NCBI GenBank assembly: GCA_023078555.1
Contig: CM041197.1
Coordinates: 4,671,810 to 4,735,809 of the forward strand
Source: Ulva prolifera
Lineage: Eukaryota; Chlorophyta; Ulvophyceae; Ulvales; Ulvaceae
DNA: 64,000 bases
Direction of reading: 5' to 3'
The notes under the pieces were generated by a model. It saw nothing but the letters and a program-made list of their open reading frames with translations. It did no database searches and was not told the DNA's origin. How positions within the stretch are numbered: the first letter of the stretch is position 1; each line of letters begins with the position of its first letter. The position numbers and the translations under genes were made by a program. Positions 33,745 to 44,340 of the stretch are shown piece after piece.

Positions 33745-34814
33745 ATGACTACTGCTGCATTCTTTGGATATCTGTTTCTGTCATGTGGGCCTCCTCTGGC
33801 AGCGGGGCTGCCTTTCTTTTTTCATCGGTCGATGTTGTCGCTCACCACTATCACGTCGATGTTTGCGTGGTTAGCGATCATAATTTTTGTTTCAGCCATA
33901 TTTAGAGCCTTTGTCCCCCTTGATCGGGACGCCTTGAGCTATCTGCCGCTTCTGCTGGTGACGGTGACAGTCGAGGAGGTAGCACGCATAGGCTTCTGGT
34001 TCCTGCACAAATCTGCAGGGATCAAGCTGAAACAACTAGCCGCGAATGCTTCAGTTCGATATTCGCCTCTAGATGAGCTGGCTTTGGCTTATGCAATCGG
34101 TTGGGGCCATGGCTTCACTCACCTGCTGTTTCAGTTCGGCCCTTTCCTTCCACTCACGTGGTACACGGCCACAGCATACAGCTCAAAGTGCCCCAATCTC
34201 AGCGTCTTCCTGGTTTCATGCCTCACACAGCTCGGCATGTTCGCCATCCTGGCAGGTATGACCTGCTCTGCCTCAACCATGCACAGTTCGCCCACAGCGA
34301 GAGAACCTCGTCTTGGTGGTGCCCACTCTATGCACCTGTGGTTTAGTGCCTCTACAGGATGACCTGGCTATGGTCTATGACGTGAATCAACTGCATTGTT
34401 CACCAGTGTACCGAGTCACTGAGGGCCGGGGCGCACCCTTCCTGGTCACCTTCACAGAGTCAGTTGCTCTCCTGCACTGCAGGTGGACACGTCCTTTTCA
34501 TATCCAGTGTTAGCCACAAACGGCCATTTCTCGCCTGTGTTCCAGCAGTCGCGCACCTAGCGGCCGCCTTGGCCACTCTGGGAAACTTCGCTCAAGGCGG
34601 ATGCTACACGTCCATACTGGTCGTCCTTTGCATAGGCTGCATCGTGGCGGCCACTGCCGCGGCGGTGGTCTGGCGTGTTGCATCCCCACGCCAGCTGCCT
34701 CATGGGGTCCCATCAAGGAGTGACAACACCCCGGTGGCTGCAAGTGACAACGGCTCGATGTCCAGGCTACACACGGCGTGGCTACAAGCGACGGCAAGCA
34801 GTAGGTCGCAATAA
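33745..34814 (+). CDS. APH1: APH-1, gamma-secretase subunit
   Basis: Two exons, 33745-34255 and 34483-34814, joined CAG|GTATGA...CTGCAG|GTGG in matching phase; 280 residues, the usual APH-1 length. APH-1 is the multi-pass scaffold of the presenilin intramembrane protease. The start MTTAAFFG with GPPLAAG soon after matches the conserved APH-1 N-terminus (family MxxAVFFGC...GP). Further landmarks are VTVEEVARIGF (family QE..R helix), YAIGWGHGFTHLLFQFGPF, and a His-bearing helix formed across the splice junction (ILAGGHVLFI). Then come VPAVAHLAAALATLGN and a last hydrophobic helix. The two membrane histidines sit where the functionally important APH-1 histidines are expected. The exons are less GC-rich than the lipase genes. 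No other gamma-secretase subunit is seen in the window. Confidence 0.85.
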
Positions 34815-35500
34815 CACACCTCACAGCGAGTAGAGCGCAGCATTCTGGGTAAGGCCTCACACAGCCGCAGGCGCCACGGTCATGCCACAGGCAAGAAGCC
34901 AAAAGCCTCTGCAGCTCCCTCTAACTGTGGAGAGTCAAAGTCGTTTAGAAGCTTTGCGGCTGCGGCTTAGCGCGTGGGGAATGCCATTTGCTGCTTGATG
35001 TGGATCCCTTCTGTGTCTTGATGCCGCTGTGGAGGGTTCCTACATGTCCATCTGTCATTGGATGCACAATCACACTCAGCCACCGCCTTCGAGAGAGGAG
35101 GGATGTGCTATCGCGCCACCGTAATTGGTCACGGGCTGTGCGTGAGGAGGTCTTCTGCACTGCTTGCGATACTTACCTGTCCCGGGTGCTTTCTGTGTAG
35201 AGGTGTCAAAGGTGATGCCCACAGCTGATGTAGATCTGGCAACGTCTGCGTAGCATGCGCATGTAACTGCATCTGCTGTGCCACATGCGACAGGTCACGT
35301 AGGTAACAATGTTCTCTTCCCATCTCGTGTGGTTATGACCGCTGTGGGCTTGAAGCGGCTCGTGCTGCAACATCATCACCGTTCATAAAGACTCACTCGC
35401 CAGACCCCAACTAGACATCGTGTGTGCTCAAGTGGTCCTGCCTTGATGGAATGCGATTGGTTATCAAACAGTAGACAGCGTTGAAGGGACGAACACCGTG

Positions 35501-35532
<32 letters not shown>

Positions 35533-36720
35533 CAAAAAAATGGGGCTGACCAGGCAGCTCCAGCTCTTGGCAGGTAGCAGCATGCAGTTGCAATCGCTGC
35601 CTCACCTCACGAACACCGCCTACACTCTGTTCACGTGTCCGTGTTCGCAAGTACGTCACATGACACATGATGTGACGGTTGCATGGACCTAAGCTTGCCT
35701 GAGCCGCTTCTCCTGGTGGGGGGCGATATCTGTTGATTGGCACTGGTGGACGCATGCAGCCCAATGCACCTTTTCCTGCGGCCTCTATCTCTGAATCCAC
35801 GCGGGTTGTCTTACATATCCGTTTTCCTTCCATTTCTCTCTGAGAGGCTAATTTTTTGAAGGACGCAATCTGCCGCCAGTGCGCACCTTCCATCACAGAG
35901 GCTAACATTCAGAACATGTTTGGTTCTATGGACTGTAGCCTTCATGTCTTTGAAGGTGGAAGTACTGGCACGCAGACTACTTTGTCGCCCAGGCTACTGA
36001 TACCAGCTGCTTTGAGCTAGGGGAACCGGCACGCTTGTCCACTGCTGCCTCTTGAGGCTAACAAAACGCCCGACTGTAGTTTGTACTGGTGCTCTGCCAT
36101 GCAACGGCCGGAGCTCTTGTGGTGGTCCCTCTTGCTGTCACGTCCGTGCTGTACCACGCGACTGTGCTGTACTCCACGGCCTCAGGTAAAACCTTGCCGT
36201 TTCATGGTCATCGCGATCATTGGTTGGTCTTCGTCCTCCAGCATTTGCGCATGCATGTAGCCGTGCCGTGTCGGAACCTTCAGATATGGATGTGGCCATG
36301 CTGTGCGAGAGCCTCTCTGATCATCGTGTAAGGCAGTGTGTGCGGCCCGATAGCGCAGTCTAGGCTCAAGACACGCCCTGCACAACCAAATAACCTCAGG
36401 TCAGCCTGTGCATCCAGCCATCATTCCACTTATTGCTGCAGGCAGCATCGCTGCACGTCTCAGCTTTCACATTGCGAATAAAACTCACACCCTCGTACGC
36501 GGGCACGATCACACATGCCTCGTGCAAATCACACCCAAATTGTGGCGCCTGCACCACCTTGCGGCAGCTGCCAAGAGACATGCTAAACAAAACTTGGAAA
36601 GGAAGGGGCGTCATTTGTTGCCGGCAAGGGCATCGGCCTCAGTGCCCCGGGGCAGGCACATCACACAGGCACTCTCCACATGCCACATACCATACTCAAC
36701 TGCAGAGGCGACCGCCGCGC
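34815..36720. other. Gap between APH1 and the nucleotidyltransferase gene
   Basis: Contains a 27-base poly-G tract at 35506-35532. A minus-strand frame at 35411-35908 has no recognisable motif. I cannot support a gene. Confidence 0.5.
35506..35532. repeat. Poly-G tract, 27 bases
   Basis: An uninterrupted G run in intergenic DNA, followed by CAAAAAAA. Confidence 0.95.
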
Positions 36721-39700
36721 TCAGGTTCCCTCGGCATGCATGTGGATGCATGGGCACCACCGGTCGCAGCGCACACGACCAGCAGAACAACCAGAGTGGT
36801 TGCTGTCAATGCACCACACTACGGCACCCCGTAGCGCGCACAGCACGCACAGCGCGGGGAGCGCCGCACCGAGCATCAGGGTCAGCGCCGGCGGCGGCAT
36901 CTCGCCGAAGCTCAGCAGCCGGCGGCGGCGCTCGGGCGGGGGCAGGTGGGCTTCGGTGGCCTCGGCAGCCGCGGCGGCGGCGTCGCGCAGCCACGCGTCC
37001 GACACGGGGTCGAGCGCGCACGTGTTCCACTGCACCATCGCGTCCGCGAGGGCGAGGGAGGCGCGGCCAAAGGCGGCGGCGACGGCGGCGATGTTGTACG
37101 AGCTCGCGCCGATGATCAGCCCCGGCTCCTGCACCGCAAGCCTGCCAAGCCTGAAGACTGCCTGTGAGTCGTGACAAAGCCAAGCATGACACACAGTATC
37201 GGTACATGGATTGATGAGAAACAGTCAGCTTTACTCACGCCAAGTTGCAGTGACGGTTGTCATGCCTGATCGATAGTAGAGGCTGCGTACCAGCTATTCC
37301 TGCGTGACCCAATCCCTTGAGTCTGTAAGCATGAGTACGTAACTGCGGTTGGCTGAGGGGCAACCAAGATTCCTGGAGCTGTACCATACAATTACTGTGT
37401 AGACATGTAGACTGAGAAGGCGCATCCGTTTTCTTTCGTTACTAATGCGACATCGCACACTGCTGTGGCACAGACAGAGCGGCCGCCCAGGCTGCCCGGA
37501 GGAGCGGCAGGAACTGTACGGTGCGCCGATCCACTATGATCTCCCACGCATGGGACAGCACGCACAGCACGCACAGCACGCACAGCGACCACGCACGCGC
37601 ATCGGCATGCCTGAGCAGTGGCGCGCATGCGCGCCTTTGGATGCTCAACTCATATGCCGGGCTGTGCAAACGGCGGCCATGTGTACCGAAATGCGGTGAT
37701 GCATGCAGAGGGCAGGGGGCGCACCTGGGGGTCCTCGATCGCGATGCGGGGGCCCTTTCCGGCGCCGCCGGGGCCGCGGGCGTGCGCGGCCGCGCCGATG
37801 GCGTCCGCGGGCACGACGCCGCCGCTACGCACGCTCACCGCGCACTCGCTGTAGTCAAAGGCGTGGCCGAAGCGGTGGAGGAAGCTCGTGGCGAGAGCGC
37901 CGAGATCGATGCCGGGGGTGTCCGGCATGTCCTCCTGCACCACCGCACACCCTCACTCACGTGTTGCAACAGTCTCTCAAGGGCACTGGCTGGAGCGACG
38001 CCTTCGGGTTTGAGCAGGAAGCGGCCCCAAACACGCGCACGCACACGCACACATCAGCGCCGCGTCGTCTTGCAGCGGCCCAATGGCTGCCATTGGGAAC
38101 GCAGACCTCGGGTTCGGGATTGTCATTACTATGAGGTTGAATCCGGCGACCCAACAATGGCACGCATGCGGCGCACATCGGAGGGATCAGAGAGGGGCAC
38201 ACCACGGGGACGGTGGCTGCGGCGGCGAGGGAGCGCGCAAACTCGAGCTGCTTCTGCACGTCATACTGGATGTCGTGGTGCTCCTCGGGCTGCAGCGGCT
38301 GCGCCAGGCGCTCCTCCTGAAGGTGCGCTATCACCTGCGGCACACTGTCCTCCTGAAAGACCGCGGGCCGCCATGTGGGGCACCACCCTGGCCAGGAGTG
38401 TGCAGCGCAGTTTGGGGAATGGCCGCAACCTGTCACACCTACACCTGGGCGCACCTTGCTGCTACAATGCATCAGTGGAGTGCTGACAGCTGGGTATCAG
38501 CATTCCACTCAGAATGGGCCATTGCGACGCAAACGATCGAACCAGGGACCGGCATTGACCAGGGTGTAGTCAAGGAAGCCGCGGCCAACTGCAGGTGCAG
38601 AACAAAGGCACCAAAGATACCAGGAGCGCGCACCATGTTGAGGAGGGAGAAGGAGGAGAGGCCGCCGCGGTGCACGACGTTTAGGCCCTGCTGCTTCAAG
38701 AACGCCTTCAGCAGCAGCAGCAGTGGCCGCAGTGGCGCCAGCTGCTTCACCTGCGCATGCGGGCGTGCAGCCTCAGCGCTTACAGTTACACGTACAGTCA
38801 CCTGGCACGGCTAGCGGAACACGATCTGCAGGAAGTGGCTGCCGGTGTGATGCCTGTGCGTGACCACTGCCGCGCCTGATGAGCAAGGCCACACACTCAT
38901 GAGTGCTTCATAGTTGTACCTCTACACGTAGCTGCATGTAGTGACACAGCTATGAAGGACCCGCAAGCACAGGGCTGTGTGTGCACACGGCCTTCGTGAG
39001 ATGGCGGGACGGGGCGGTCAGTGTGTGGCCGTGGCGATTCCACCGGCTCCCGAGGACCATGCTGCACGCTACATGATGCAAGAAGTATATACGTAGATGT
39101 GCTTTGTACGTAAGTAATTATCTGGTCACACACTACATATTCATCAATACTTCTGTTGAACTATGTGTGCACGGCGATGGTCGCGGCAGCATCCGGCAGC
39201 CCCAGCGTGCAACGGTGACACACGTGCCCTAGGCTAATCGAACTCGCTATGGCAACACAGCAGGCACGGCACGCGCAGGGCCTCAGGAAAGAAGGGGTGA
39301 GCAGGGGGACCTGGTCACGGGCAAACGCGACGGCGCGGGGCCCGTGGGTGACCCCGAGGCAGATGTCGGCAGCGACACGGCGGCGGCCGCCGCTTCCGGG
39401 CACGGCGAGCTCGGTCTTGAGCAGCGGCACGCGCGCCATGCCGAGGAGCTTCGCGGACGCCGGGGCCAGCAGGCCGGCGGCCTCGAGGGCGCGCATGACC
39501 TGCACATGCACGTCGGAAACTGTGCACATGCATGCCCGAAGCAGCTCGCGTGATGGAGCAGGACCTCTGCGTTGAAGCGCAGCTGTTCCCTCGAGATGCG
39601 CAGAGAGGCACCGCGATCGCTTTGGTGGACAGGCGCAGCTATGCTCCGACTACTCGTTGTACAATAATAGAAACACCAAAGTCTATGCCATCTTGGGATG

Positions 39701-40348
39701 GGTTTCGTGATACGGTGTTGGGGCTCATCAATACAGGTGACCCTCAAGAAGAGCCAACTCAGGTACTGGACTACAACATCGGTTCTTGAACTCCAGGAGG
39801 AGAGCGGGGCGAGAGGGGCGAGGGGAGGGGAAGGAGCACCTTGCCGAGCTGTGCGGCCACGGCGGCGCGGTCAGACTGAGAGAAGCCCGAGGTGCTCGGC
39901 AGCGGCGTCGTCGGCGTGTCCTCCACCAGCACGACGTCTATGTCCGACTCCAGCAGCGCGAGGCCCGCGGGCAGCGAGCCAAACAGCACAGCGTGCCCGC
40001 CGCCCAGCACGGGCGCCACGGCCTTGTTGATCTGTAGCACCACCTGCGCCGTCAGTAGGGGCTGCACCACAGCCCTGGCACAGCGAGCCGACACGGGTTA
40101 GGGGTTGGGGGAGCCACAGCAAAACTGGAAACAAACATCGCGGCAATGGTAGCTACGGCACGACACCAACGGAAGCTGGGCCGCTGTGCAGCCTCGTGTC
40201 GTATGACTCGTGAGTACTCATGATATGAGTGATACGATATGCATACATATATCAATCAGGACTCATACGACATGCATCGATAAGGACTCCAATCAACTGG
40301 GGAACTGGCGACATATAGATCTAAAGAAAGAATCGGAGGGGAGAGATT

Positions 40349-40386
<38 letters not shown>

Positions 40387-40740
40387 CAGAGAGGCGCGGC
40401 GTACGGCGTCGAGGACTCGGCCAACGTCATCGAGGGCCGCCTCGCTCGGCGTCGTGTGGCGCATGAACTCCAGCATCTCGTAGTGCAGCGGCGTGCGGCG
40501 CGCCGCGGCGGCAAGAGGCGCGAGGTCGTCCGGGGTCGCAAATGCGTCCACCGACGGCGCTCGTGAAAGCGGCCGCCCCCGCAGCCTCCCCGCCCTCCTC
40601 GGGTTCAGGCCACTGCACGAGCTGAGGCAGCGACGGCGATGGCTGCGCGGCAGCTTCGGATTTGGGCGTATCCTACAGCGTCAGTGGCCATGTAAGAACT
40701 GAAGGAGCACCCTTCCTGGAAATGGCCCCATGGCGCGATA

Positions 40741-40773
<33 letters not shown>

Positions 40774-42867
40774 CTCGTTGGCGCGATATGCCCCCCCCGG
40801 CCCCCCCCCCCCGCTCGTGGGCGCGCTCGATGCATGCTGCACTCGAAGCTGGAAGTCATGCACGCTGATTACCAGAGCGCTGTTCTCGTCATCTCTCTAC
40901 AACAGTCCAAGGTACAGCGTGACACATGAGCGTCGGGTCGACTCCCAGTTGCCGCACATCACGTACATGCATGAATCTCAGGCATAAACGCGCATCGTGC
41001 CCGATTTCTCGAGTATCATACAGCCACTACCGACAACCGCCATCGGCATGCGTGTCATCACAGCAAGCATGCCATATGCATTTGCATGCAGCCACTAGCA
41101 CCACACCTGGTCAGACTCACCCTCGACGGGGACCACTGCTCCGGGCACCGCATCGCTCACCGCCACCACATCCACGGCGGCGGGCGAGGGCGCGGGCGCT
41201 TCCGCCGGCTCTGGTTTATACAGCACGTCCTCACTCGGCTGCAGCTCCATCCCAGCCTGCAGGTCCGCGAGTACGCGGCCCATCGACTGCACCGTCTTCT
41301 GGAACCGCCGCAGCGCGGCCATCGCCGCCGCACGGTGCTCAGCCGCCGTCATCTTTGCCTCCGTCTCGGCCACCTTCAGCTGCGCCGTGTGCGCCGCGTA
41401 CGCGCTCTCGAGCTGTGCCGCGAACGCCCCGAGGCCACTGTCGTATCCGGCCTCAGGCTTGGGCGCCGCGCGCGCCCGGTACTCAGCCGCCGGGGTGGCA
41501 GGAGGCGCCGGCTGCTGCTCCAACGGTGGGGCCGCGCCCTCACTCGCACCCCCGGCCCCCGCGGCTCCCGCCGAGAACTCCGCCATCGCCTGCTCCAGCA
41601 GCCCGTCCACATCTGCCGCGGCACCCGCGTCACCCCCCCCCGCAGCGCCAGCTGGCGTGTCCGGCACAGGAGAGGCGTCGCTACCTGCCGCAGCTGGCAC
41701 GGCCATGGCTGCTTCGGCCTCAGCCGAGCCAGACGCAATTCTGGCGGCAGCGGACACCGGCGAGCCCGAGGGGACGGCCGCCGTCGGGCTGACCAGGTCG
41801 ACCACCGGAGCCCTCCCCGCGGTGGTGTCCTCTGTGGGTGCGCCAGAGGAGCGCGCTGCGGCCGGGGCGGCCGGGATCCCCGGAATGTCGCCGGCCGCGG
41901 CACCGCCGTCACGTGTGGGACTGACGGCTTGCGCCGGGGCTTCGCTGACGCTGCGGGGGCGCGCCGGCGCAGCGTCGCGGCTGTCACGCAGCACATGCCA
42001 CATGAGCCGCCCCGTTGCGGCAGGCTTCTCTGCGGGTGCTGGGGAGGAGGCCTTCTGGCGCTTCTGTGGGGGCTGCAGGCTGTCCGAGCCCTGCTCGGGC
42101 TCCCCGCTGGGTGTCGCGGCAGGAGTTATACGGGGAGCTTCGGCTGCTGTAGGATCTCTCTGCTGCACCTCAGCAGCTCGGACAGGTCGGGCATCGCTAC
42201 CTGAAGCCGGGGGGGTGGGCCAGTCAGGTATGCGCCGAAGCCTCGGATGAACCCAGTTCGTGCTCCTGCCCCCCAGGCGAGGCTGTTCCGTGACAGCCTT
42301 TTCAGAAGCGTCAGTTCTGGCAGCAGCTGGTGCGGCATTCCTCCGAGAACCGAAAATGTTGGGAATAGCTGGTGCTGGCTGGGGATTCCCCTCGGGTTTC
42401 GGGGCAATTGCAAGCCCTCTTGCTTTCTGCCTTGCTTGGTGTGGCATGCCTGAGGCAGGCTGGATCCGCTGGCGAGTTGGTGCAGCACCACGATCCGGTG
42501 ATGGGTGGGTGGCCGGTGATGCGGAGATCGAGGCCTTGGCAAGTTCTGCTCTCACTTGAGCCTCGGGGGTGTCTGGGGCACGGGCCCGTTTTCCTCTATT
42601 TCTCCTCGACGGGCGATTTGTGGATACGTCTGCTCCACGGGAAAACAACGGTGCAGTGGCAGATGTCCCGCCTCTGCTGCTGCCCGATCTCCCACGGGAT
42701 GCTACACGATGGGGACGGTGAGATGCATCTTGTTCACCCTCTACATCGCGTGCTCCTGCACCTGATGAGGCAGCTGCAGTCGATGCATCCCTGCGCCTGT
42801 CCTCATGGAGCGTGTGGTGTGTGTTGCCCTGGTTTCTGCCATTGCGCCTCCCCCCTCTCTTTGGCAT
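36721..42867 (-). CDS. TRF4-like non-canonical poly(A) polymerase / terminal nucleotidyltransferase
   Basis: Eight exons: 42867-41107, about 40612-40405, 40043-39840, 39499-39311, 38750-38634, 38334-38212, 37934-37725, 37128-36721. Those from 40043 on all join in phase 0. The catalytic core reads LHYEMLEFMRHTTPSE, then LFGSLPAGL with SDIDVVLVED (first two Asp), then ARVPLLKTEL and ADICLG (third Asp). The central and PAP-associated regions follow: LRPLLLLLKAFL, GGLSSFSLLNMVIAHLQ, LGALATSFLHRFGHAFDYS, IAIEDPQ and SSYNIAAVAAAFGRASLAL. This order is diagnostic for the TRF4/5 and Cid1 group, which adds 3' nucleotides to RNA. The 587-residue first exon is Ala/Pro/Ser-rich and probably disordered, with a short coiled coil near its end. 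The C-terminus carries a hydrophobic stretch (LGAALPALCVLCALRGAVVW), unusual for the family. The second exon needs a one-base shift near 40550 to join in frame. Confidence 0.83.
40350..40385. repeat. Poly-G tract, 36 bases, in an intron
   Basis: The longest homopolymer in the window. It is poly-C on the coding strand, just downstream of the second exon of the nucleotidyltransferase gene. Confidence 0.95.
40730..40820. repeat. Poly-C tract and imperfect duplicate
   Basis: GGCGCGATAT followed by 31 C (40742-40772) and CGCTCGTTGG is followed at once by a second, shorter C-rich copy with the same flanks, ending CGCTCGTGGGCG. It lies in an intron of the nucleotidyltransferase gene. Confidence 0.85.
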
Positions 42868-43225
42868 TCCTGAAGCGCAAGGCTGCTGAATCTTGAAGCA
42901 TGGCACCCAGGCACAGGGGAGTCATGGCTCAGTTAATTTGTCGTCACTGACGAATTTCACATTTTCATTCTGACAAGGCGCCAAAATGATACTGAAGCGG
43001 TGCCAACGCTGGCTGAAGCGGTTGTGGATCGGAAAATTGCTGTTTTAAGCCAAACGAGTGGCACCCACAAGGCCGTCATGCCTTCAGATGTATGAGCCAG
43101 CTCATTCCTGTTCAGCCTTTGCACCTTTCGTCTCAGAAATTTGCCGTGACAGGCGTCGATGCAAGGGCAGGCGAAGATGCCATCGAAGACGATGGGCTCG
43201 GGCCTCCCCGAAAAGCATCAAAGTC

Positions 43226-44043
43226 TCAGCCCTGAACAAACATAATCAAATCATGCGCACCGATGGATGAGATGCCACTTTCGACGCTGTGCGCCGTTTC
43301 TCCCCGCAATTGTGTCTCTGCACAGCGTTTACACTCAGATGTGTTCCAGGTGACGTGCAGCAGCAGAAACAACAGCTTCGACCCAATAGAGGATTCCAGA
43401 TGAGTAAGTGCACATGAGGTACGAATAGCCTGCTTATTGACGACGTAGCACTGGCGCAGCAGGTTTTCCAGAAACACTCCCAGGGCCCATAAGAGTCTTT
43501 GCAAGGTCCCCTAGAACACGAAGAACGCCAAAGCCTAGACTTTTACAATCACAGTAAATAAGGCTCAGAGTATGCATACCAGAGGGAAATCGTGGTAGCT
43601 CCTGCCGCGTTCACGGACGAACCGACCTTGCATGCATGTCAGGCATGGTTGCGACTCACGAGGCCTTGCCTCGTGGGACTCCGACGGTTGCCGAAGCTTG
43701 GTCCATGCCAGGGTGCAAATATGTGTCTGAACAGAGGCACTCGATGGACTACGGCCCCGACGGTGGTGGTTTGCCAATTTATCCTTGGGGCATTTGCTTT
43801 CTGCAGGAGCCTTTCAAACACCTTCACACAAGCTCTGTGGTCTCGACAGCTCGGCACAAGGAGTTCAGTGTACACGTGTAGCATGTACCACACACTGTGT
43901 ATAGCACACTGCTGGTGCCGCACCAGTGGTACATCATGTTCCTGCAGCAACTTTGACGAAACAGTGCATGCGGTCCAATTGACTTCTGTTTGAAGCAGCT
44001 GGACCTCAATGGTGAGTTCATCGCCATCCATTCCAACACACAA
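43226..44043 (-). pseudogene. Possible decayed relative of the LRR gene
   Basis: Minus-strand reading gives DELTIEVQLLQTE and VKVFERLLQKANA, comparable with LTIEVSERFSAVHAA in the LRR gene near 47400. Further down is QRLLWALGVFLENLL, comparable with LQRLVGALGNFLQHV on the minus strand near 53400. The pieces are in different frames and no full gene can be built, so this is a tentative call. Confidence 0.25.
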
Positions 44044-44340
44044 GAGGAATCAAATTTTGGCCATAACCTTGCAAGACAGATTTCTACAATCTCGTAACAC
44101 ATCGTCAATCATCATGATGATAATCCGCATAGTCCCCATTTTCTACTGCAGCTGCGCCCAAGTAAACACAAGCAAGCACAACCATTCCCCGACCAGTCCG
44201 TCGATCTGGCAAACATCTTTTCCAAACCATAGCAGCATTATTCCGACGCATAGCCTCACACGCAGACTGCTTCACACACGCACCCCCGCACAACTCACGC
44301 AAAAGCCTCTGATGCCATGCCCAAGCACGCTTCCATACAG

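Noticed and set aside
35411-35908. A 165-residue minus-strand frame ending in a proline run
   Set aside because: The proline run is the poly-G tract read backwards and no conserved motif is present.
38521-38545. A TCGAACC box suggesting a tRNA
   Set aside because: No matching A box or cloverleaf could be folded; it lies in an intron of the nucleotidyltransferase gene.
41086-42250. Long plus-strand frames opposite the first nucleotidyltransferase exon
   Set aside because: They are GC-rich shadows; the minus-strand frame is longer and the downstream exons on that strand carry the catalytic motifs.
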